Below, piece after piece: positions 56,545 to 64,000 of a DNA stretch of 64,000 nt (positions are counted from its first letter, which is position 1; each line of letters starts with the position of its first letter). This DNA is from Chondrosia reniformis (lineage: Eukaryota; Porifera; Demospongiae; Chondrillida; Chondrillidae). The position numbers and the translations under genes are program-made. The stretch is taken from the NCBI GenBank assembly GCA_947172415.1, contig OX359189.1, positions 9,872,501 to 9,936,500 of the forward strand. Reading direction: 5' to 3'. A model generated the notes under the pieces. The model searched no databases. It saw nothing but the letters and a program-made list of their open reading frames with translations, and was not told the origin of the DNA.

Positions 56545-58890
56545 TTATAGGTTGCTGTACTCTGTGGGTTTGGTCAGAGCACCATAAGCAGGGTTCTCCT
56601 CAATCACCACTCTATCCCTCATCTCACACTCTTCATACACTGGACCCTGCACCTGACCAGTCAGACCAGGTGAGGAGAGGGGAGAGGAAACAGTTACATA
56701 AGAGGGGTTGGGCTGGAGGTGGTCAACCTCTTTAGAATCTACATCTTCATACACCACCACCTCTTTAGTCTCTTTTGTGTGACCTACAACTATATGGATA
56801 TAAAGATGAAAATATAAATATTTTACATATATAAACATGAAATTTGCAGTTATATATAATAATAGTTTAATAACATAAAAGTACTATAATATTAGTTGGT
56901 TGCATGACTATTGGCTCTAAATAATGTCTCACAAACCTTTAGATCTTGTCTTATGTCTCCAATAAAGGCTTGTAAATAGTATGAATATGATAAGTAATAG
57001 AACTACAAGAATAACTCCGATGACACCTCCAATTATGACTGATGAGTAGTCTTGAGTTACCAACATACTTGTAGCTGTGCAGAAAACAAATGTAATTATT
57101 CTTATATACGCACGTACATATATTATATGTGTATATTTGGCTGAATGGTATAAAGCATGCAGAAATTACTATATAGGTTAATGTACATCTTAAAAGAACA
57201 TATTTCAATTTATACAGTTCCTCACTTGACATGTAATTGTTTACAGCAAAGCCAGTCTGAAATGTTTCACTTGGTCCAACTCTGTTTACAGCACTTACAT
57301 TTACAATATAATACACTCCTTGTTTTAATGTTTCTACAGTCAAATTATGAGACATCAGTTGAGCTGTAGAAACTACATTCTCATTCCTGTAGCCTGCTGA
57401 TGTAATCAATACCTATGTATACGTATTTTATATAGAATATAAATCATTGTATACAAAGGTATGTATGCTTAAACACTCACAGTATAATTATCAACATTCT
57501 GTCCTCCGTCAGTCAGTAGTACAACATCCACTGATAGAATAGTCAGTGAGAGTGCTTCAACTAATACACTCTCAATAATAGGAACTACATAACAGACAAA
57601 TACTCATATACCTCAATATACACTACATGGAACTACATCTCACATACCTGAGTCAGGTGTAGTAAAGGTACTGGCTGCTGGAGGACTCACTCCATATTCA
57701 TTCTCAGCTACTACTCTTACACTATACACTGAACTGTGCCATATTCCATCATCCATAGTTAAGGTCAATTGAGTAGAAGTTGTACTGAAGGACAAGTTGA
57801 CAGTGTCATTTATCACTCTGACAGTGTAGGAGAGAGGTTGACTAGTTCCTCCATCATCAGATGGTACCTCCCAACTTAGAGTGACACTGAATGGACCATT
57901 GACTAGTAACATCAGTTGTCTCGGAACAGTTGGAGGAGCTGAAGATATACATTCATATGTATTGTGTAAGGCAAAACAAACCTATGTTTGTAAATTACCC
58001 ACCTCTAACCATTAACTGTACAGTCCCTGAATCCCTCCCAACTACATTGCTCACTTCACAACTGTAGTATCCTCTGTGGTTCCTAACTACTGAAGATACA
58101 CTCAACACATAACCAGTTATAGTGACACTCTCCTCAGCTGTTCCAGTGTTGTTGTAAGACAAGGAGACATTAGCTGGAGGATTGCCATCATCAACTGGAG
58201 TGCAGTTCAAAGTGAATGGAGCACCAACATTCAGTGTAACACTCTGTTGAATATCACCTAGTACAGGAGGATCTGAAAAACATACATACATGTACATATT
58301 ATTGACTGGCATCAATCGAGTATCTGGAGGTAAGAATACTTCCTCTCGCTAACCCCTACTTATTCATCTGCAGTGGGTGAACGAATACTTTCTCGCCCCT
58401 GCGCAATCATTGTCAACGGGCAGAAAGTTACCCATAGAGCTCCCCAAGCTACCACAATGCTCAAAGCAATTATCTCACTTACAGGAGACGATCAATAACA
58501 AATCTTCTGACACCGCATTCGGGTCACTTATAGGCAGCAAATTGTCTAGGCAACTGAATATTGACCCAGTATAGCTTCTGTTAACCGGACCGAGTGAATA
58601 GGTCACCGAACGAGCAGTTTCGTTGAAAGTCCTAATTCCCATTTCAAAAGGGAGCTCGGAACCATTTCTATAAAGAAACAACCCTCTGTGGTTGATATTT
58701 CCTTCACCCGAAAAACATGTGATTTCCAAACTTGATCCTTCAACTAATTGTACTCGGAGACTAGGAGAAATGGTTGGAGCTGCAGTAGTTACACCAAGAA
58801 AACCTGGAGGATTCAAAATACAGCCATACCGTGTTTGCATTTACTTAGTGATTGTTGCTTACCAAGGAGACTCAGGAGTAGATACCACAT
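56545..58890 (-). CDS. Gene I: short membrane receptor, 2 Ig + 2 FN3, ITAM-like tail (525 aa)
   Basis: Exons 58863-58890, 58483-58803, 58003-58272, 57648-57938, 57481-57584, 57226-57412, 56937-57074, 56545-56783; 526 codons with stop. A tiny first exon (MWYLLLSLL) starts the signal peptide. Ig1 10-116 (SPSLRVQLVEGSSLEITCFS, YSLGPVNRSYTGSIFSC) is unique in the window. The second Ig (117-206) is the PPVLGDIQQSV type; the usual Ig2 and the last two FN3 domains are absent. Membrane exon VIIGGVIGVILVVLLLIIFI. Tail 447-525 has VVYEDV, NPSYVTV, VYEECE and YGAL-x5-YSNL as in G and H. The FN3-2 second exon ends at GTGAGG, 12 nt later than the site expected from relatives. Confidence 0.82.
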
Positions 58891-59560
58891 TCTGTATAAA
58901 GAGTATTATTGAATCTCGTCGCATATATGCATATCGCGCAAGTGCGTAAACGCGTGCGTTAAAGAAATCATGTAACAATTACACAATGCAAGGTCTATGA
59001 TGCCCCATTTAAAATTAACCAACCAAAGTTTCTGTAAAAAACTAAAGCACTAAGCAATAAAACTACATACATGCCCTTTCTTCTTCTTCTCCTTTCAAAG
59101 AGGCTTTGAGCCTTGAGCTGTAACCTAAATAAGTATATAATACCTTTGGTAGGTAACTATTGAAAATGTATAAGGTAAACCAAGAAGTTTGCGATGGGCA
59201 ATACAGTTGCTTCAAAACATATCTTATGACTATGCATACCTTTAGCACTCTCAGAGCATCAAAGGTGTTGCAGTGCAAATGCAGGATCAAGCCGTGTGGA
59301 AAAGGCACGTGAAGTCAGGGCTTGATATCATTAGCAGTGCAAAAACTGGGGTACAATTTAAGAGTTGATGAATCAAAATGCGTTACCCTAGGCAGGGTTT
59401 CATCCAGAAATATGCACAATAACATGTGATCTAAGAGGGTTTTGGGCAATGGCACATGCTCCTTGATTTTTAAACTGTTTAAAAGTGCTTCTGGTGTATC
59501 TTCTAAGCCGAAGCCAAATTAAGGCATGAACAACAGTTACACTAGTCTACACAATGACTC
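58891..59560. other. Gene I promoter flank and unassigned sequence
   Basis: 58900-58970 is CG-richer (GCGCAAGTGCGTAAACGCGT) and is a likely promoter. The rest shows no exon. Confidence 0.4.
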
Positions 59561-60273
59561 TGCCACCCTCGTTCACCTCTCTACCACTCTTGTTCACCTC
59601 TCTCTGCCACTCTTGTTCACCTCTCTCTACCACTCTTGTTCACCTCTCTCTCTACCACTCTTGTTCACCTCTCTCTACCACTCTTGTTCACCTCTCTCTC
59701 TACCACTCTTGTTCACCTCTATCTGCCACTCTTGTTCACCTCTCTCTACCACTCTTGTTCACCTCTCTCTACCACTCTTGTTCACCTCTCTCTACCACTC
59801 TTGTTCACCTCTCTCTCTACCACTCTTGTTCACCTCTCTCTACCACTCTTGTTCACCTCTCTCTCTACCACTCTTGTTCACCTCTATCTGCCACTCTTGT
59901 TCACCTCTCTCTACCACTCTTGTTCACCTCTCTCTCTACCACTCTTGTTCACCTCTCTACCACTCTTGTTCACCTCTCTACCACTCTTGTTCACCTCTCT
60001 CTCTACCACTCTTGTTCACCTCTCTCTACCACTCTTGTTCACCTCTCTCTCTACCACTCTTGTTCACCTCTCTCTGCCACTCTTGTTCACCTCTCTCTAC
60101 CACTCTTGTTCACCTCTCTCTACCACTCTTGTTCACCTCTCTCTCTACCACTCTTGTTCACCTCTCTCTGCCACTCTTGTTCACCTCTCTCTGCCACTCT
60201 TGTTCACCTCTCCCTACCATTCTTGTTCACCATTCTCTACCACTCTTGTTCACCTCTCTCTGCCACTCTTGTG
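59561..60273. repeat. Minisatellite, about 23-25-bp unit, roughly 30 copies
   Basis: Unit CACTCTTGTTCACCTCTCTC plus TAC or TGC, varying mainly in the number of CT pairs. Strongly strand-biased (pyrimidine-rich on plus). Open in all plus frames (up to 265 codons) because the unit lacks stops; not a gene. Confidence 0.95.
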
Positions 60274-62560
60274 AAGGTGTGAAAGTGACCAGAAGAAGAT
60301 TAAAGAAGCTGATCAACACATGAACGAACCAGGGAATGAGAATATCATCCCAGATGTGGTCTAGGATCAGTGAACCTGGGAGTCTTTGTCTCATACTTTA
60401 TCTTTTGTACAACAAAACAGTTAACATTTGTAGTTTAAACATTCTATGACTTGTATTTATGCATGTGAATGAAAATAATTGTTCATGATCAGTGACAATC
60501 TAAATAATCAATTAATCTGATAGCTAAATGTTAAACATACAAATTATGTTCAAATTCACAGACATCCATAAAGCATGTTCAATTAGTTTTAAATATTTTG
60601 ATACACATATATACCAACATTTGCCCAATGTATCTCTCAACATGTCAGTTAAGAAGTATACATCAATCAAATAGAGGTGTGTATATAGTTCAGTAAGTTA
60701 AAGTTTCTATACCTATCTTCACATGCAGTATAGAGCACGGCAATTCTTATAACTTAAGAGATACTAAAATTAACTTTTTAACAAGAATACATTGTAACCC
60801 CCAAAGAAGTTGCTATACAATTAGTGCATGCTCAGACACAAATCTTTCCAAAACATGTTATTGCATCAACCACTGTCATGTGCTGTTACAATGAAGCAGT
60901 TGGACAGAAAGTTTCAATGATAATTATAATCTACAAAGCCTATACTAGTACAGTAGCTACAGATAGGTCCTGTTAAAAGGACATGAAGTATATATAAACA
61001 TTATATCACCTTTCCATACTGTACAACAAATTAATGTTTGTTTTTTCATGCACATCCATTAATAATGACTTTTGAGAAACTGCCTGATCTCAATCTGGAT
61101 CAGCTGACTAGGTGAAGATACTGCTTGACTTACATGTGTGAAGTTGTTCTACAAGTGAGAACCATTTGAACATTTATTTCCTTGATGGTTGCCAGGGAAC
61201 TGCACCTGGTTGTTATGGAGACTTTTCTATATAAAATTGGAAATAATAGAGAATTAAACAAACAAACCAGTGGGACAAATATAATGGAGTATTCCTATAT
61301 CTAGTTACAATAGATACTCAAAAAGAGTAAAAACAAGTAGATTATCTAAGTAGCTACAGAAACAAGAAAGATTTTGATCAAATAGATTGTAAAGTTTCAA
61401 AGCCAAATGCAAGGTAAACTGATCTACAGGATACAGAGAACCTGATTAGCATGTACTACACACCTCCTCCAACTGAACTATGGTAGCTAGGAGTTACTAG
61501 TTACTAGGGACTGGTAGAGATGCTAAATCCGGTAGTCCCATTGGACAAATGTAAACCAGGTCCTTTACAGTTGTTATACTCACTGCTGATTCCAAGCAAA
61601 TTTCCCCTTGATCCAATACCTTCTTTCACTATCTTTCCAACCTGGATATTGGTGTAGTCAATAATTTAAAGATCCTCTACCACTCAGTCCTTCTGCTTAC
61701 TTAATTGAACATGTTGCTAATTCCATGGAAATGTCTCCCTTCATCCAACACTTTCTTTCACTATCTTTTCCACTGATATGGGTTTAGTCAATAACTTTAA
61801 TAATCTCCTATTTAATTGGACATGTTGCTAGGTAACTGACATTAGATTTCCATGACAATTCTTCTGCAAATACAGCAAATAAAGTATAGGCTGCACAATA
61901 AGCCATATACGTGTGTAATCAAATGTTGGTTTGCATAAAGTGTACCTACAGTGATAAATTACATTTTGAGCAGTCTCACAAGTTAGTATTCTTACATGAG
62001 GTAAAGATTCTGATTAATATGCTAATCTTGTAACTTCAAAGAAAAACAAACATCATTTAAAGAGGCTATAATTGGTCTGATTCCCTAAACAAGATGACCT
62101 ACCAATCAGTGAAGTTTAGGGCATGTACAACGCCAAAGTTCCTCAAAATTAGCAATTACCCCCTTCAGCTGCAGCTTCAGCGGCTAGTACGTTGCAACGG
62201 CCATTTTGGATTCACAAATTGATTGAGCAATAACATAACGTATGCACGACGCAATCACTCAAAAGATTTTCTTCATTAATATGGATATAAATAAGAAATC
62301 TGTGATTCTGTAACAAATACATCTGAATCCTTGATTCTTAATGTGCATGAAACATGTCGCATGACATACGTATGTATGTCAATTTATGCGCTCTCAAGAG
62401 CTTGTATATGTCTAATTAAGATAAATGATTTCTGCTGAACAATTGAGTTTCATTGAAACATTAATAGTTTGTGTAAACACTTCCATTCATGGGATCACCG
62501 CAATTGTTTTATGATTCAATTATGACTTTGCTTGATAGCCATGCATGCATGTTTTCGAGT
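60274..62560. other. AT-rich region without recognised genes
   Basis: Contains an imperfect tandem duplication at 61588-61835 (about 120 bp each; shared TTTCACTATCTTT, TAGTCAATAA and ACATGTTGCTA). Nothing else supported. Confidence 0.5.
61588..61835. repeat. Diverged tandem duplication, 2 units
   Basis: Units begin ATTCCA-G-AAAT-TCCC and end GACATGTTGCTA; roughly 75-80% alike by eye. Confidence 0.6.
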
Positions 62561-63430
62561 TTGAACTCAATAGAAATAACAAATTGCTGAATAGATCGGG
62601 GCATGTACTACATGTTGTCTATTGTTCTCGAACATGACATCGAAAACAATGTGGATCCGCAATTTTCCGCCAAGTTCACGATGTTTCCTGCCGACAATTT
62701 CTAATAAATAGGCAAGGAAATTTTCAGTCTTCGGCCTCCGGGCTATCAACTCTGGAGGTCTACTTTGGTGTGGATCGATGCGAAAACCATTCTTGGAGTA
62801 CGAGCAATGGTACATGCCTATCCGAAGGGTCATCGGTGTTCGTATAGTGGGGTGGTCTCTCTATCATGGGTTAGTGCCTGGAGATGTATCTCACTATTAA
62901 TCCTGCTTGTGTGTTAAATTGGCACTTGCGGGATTCTTGCTATACGACCCGTACCTGGAGGTTGGTGTGGTCCAGTGCCACTACGTAGTCGGTCAGGAAC
63001 CCCTGTTGTAGGCTGCAGCTTCAGGTTGGTTTGGAAGGAATTTGCATTTAATTTGCATTCAAAGCAGTATTTTATATTATGTATTTTCAATTCTTTTCTT
63101 GCAGTTCAGTGAACTGATGGGTCCCTACTCTAAAGCGCCTGGCCGATCCCAATGAGCTAAAGTCTGTGTACAGTACTCTCAAGCTGCGTTGTGTGCACAT
63201 GATGATTCTCATTGGTGGGAGTTTGTGGTCCGCCAGGGTCGGGCTTGTTCTGTCCGTAGCGTGAGGCAGAGCAGGACTAGTAACTGGTCACAGGTCGGTC
63301 AGGTACGCCGGACCGTTCCCGAGCAGCTTCTCTTACGACGCAAGTAGTGGAAGTGTCAAACAGAGTTGAGAAACCGGAGGCCTTTTGGGGCACAAAGTAC
63401 TTCTACCTCCACGTGGTGTGCCCTGGGATC
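62561..63430. other. GC-richer segment, possible exons of an unknown gene
   Basis: Clearly richer in G+C than the rest of the window, with a T-rich run and CTTGCAG acceptor at about 63098-63105 and open stretches on both strands (for example plus 63122 onward TLKRLADPNELKSVYSTLKL; minus 62833-62567 with RPPELIARRPKTENFLAYLL). I cannot choose a strand or product; a structured RNA is also possible. Confidence 0.25.
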
Positions 63431-64000
63431 ACTTTTACTCAGTAAAGTGATGCGAAAAGAAGTACTACAGCAAACCAATCCAAGCCACTCAAGAGGAAGA
63501 GAAACATTAAAACTATAAGGAGAAGAAACAGCATGTTTTTAAGAACTACATTGTTTAAACATTTTTCTCTTTTTAATTTGAAGTGTAAATGTACATTGCA
63601 AATGATCATTGATCGTATATACAATCCCAATTGGTAATATATATATACGAAAATCTATATATATCTTATACTACAGCTAACGCATCCATCTATAATCATT
63701 CAGTATACTATTGTAAATGCTTGCATAGTTATAAGATTATTCCAGTAACACAAGAAACAACAAGGAGAACTTGATTAAGAACTGCATTATTAAGATTTTA
63801 TTTAAGTTAAAACCATGTATATGGATATTTCAAAAGTTAAACAGAAGTGATCATTGTGTTATGTAGAAACCCAATTCCGATAATGATGATAATAAAATTG
63901 GTATAATAGGAAGGTATACATTAAAATATAACCCAGCGCATCGCATACAGCATGTAAGCATTCAGTATACTCTCGTAAATTATTGCATAACAAGCACAGA
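63431..64000. other. AT-rich end of window
   Basis: No feature seen; ATTCAGTATACT occurs near 63700 and 63960, perhaps ends of a short repeat. Confidence 0.4.

Noticed and set aside
59561-60273. CRISPR-like array
   Set aside because: Units are contiguous with no unique spacers; the host is eukaryotic.
59526-60323. Long overlapping open frames (up to 265 codons) on plus
   Set aside because: They are produced by a stop-free minisatellite and are open in all three frames.
60290-60410. Shared interspersed-repeat 3' end with 16985-17155
   Set aside because: Only short, interrupted likeness (CTGGGAGTCT...TTTATCTT); not enough to claim a family.
63098-63430. Spliceosomal RNA, 5S rRNA or tRNA in the GC-rich segment
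   Set aside because: I could not form a cloverleaf or recognise a conserved snRNA/5S core.

Overview
The window looks like animal DNA, most likely from a sponge. It is AT-rich and spliced with short GT-AG introns. It is filled by a tandem family of single-pass or secreted receptors built from immunoglobulin (Ig) and fibronectin III (FN3) domains. I infer a demosponge (Amphimedon-like) from base composition, compact introns and the Ig/FN3 repertoire; other early-branching animals are possible. I worked out exon structures by hand from splice sites. Nine genes close in one continuous frame, and several tail, membrane and first exons are too short or start-less to appear as obvious open frames.

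Layout. On the minus strand from left: a broken receptor A (720-1702) beside a LINE fragment; B (2340-4982); a fused remnant (5247-5716); C (5983-8852); E (9227-13937); D (14396-16299, secreted, rearranged); D2 (16621-18521, secreted). Next comes a 3 kb repeat-rich gap with hairpins, then K (21835-25404) and the secreted L (25868-27892). F (28371-35956) lies head to head with L on the plus strand. G (37714-41594) is minus. It is followed by a gap holding orphan exons and a perfect 178-bp-arm hairpin. J (46088 onward, plus) is a broken copy whose tail exon survives at 50372-50515. H (52249-55663) and I (56545-58890) are minus. The right 5 kb holds a minisatellite and unrecognised sequence.

Architecture. 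The standard plan is signal peptide, 2-3 Ig, 2-4 FN3, a glycine-zipper membrane helix and a tyrosine-rich tail. Almost every extracellular domain is one exon with phase 1 at both ends; the second FN3 is split into a 104-nt exon (phase 1 to 0) and a partner (0 to 1). Domains can therefore be gained or lost in frame, and the window shows several such events. The membrane-distal Ig1 falls into about seven unrelated-looking types, while inner Ig and FN3 exons, and even a 63-nt intron, are nearly the same in gene after gene.

Signalling. F ends in ITIM/ITSM-type motifs (IHYTNV, LMYADL, TIYAEV). E ends in a canonical ITAM spacing (YGAL, 8 residues, YHNI). G, H and I carry a one-short version (YGAL, 5 residues, YSNL) plus VVYEDV and NPxY motifs. 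B, C and K carry NPSY motifs. E, K and F share nearly the same Ig1. This is the pattern of paired activating/inhibitory receptors with shared ligand specificity, in a setting where such a system would be new to me. An allorecognition or microbe-recognition role is inference.
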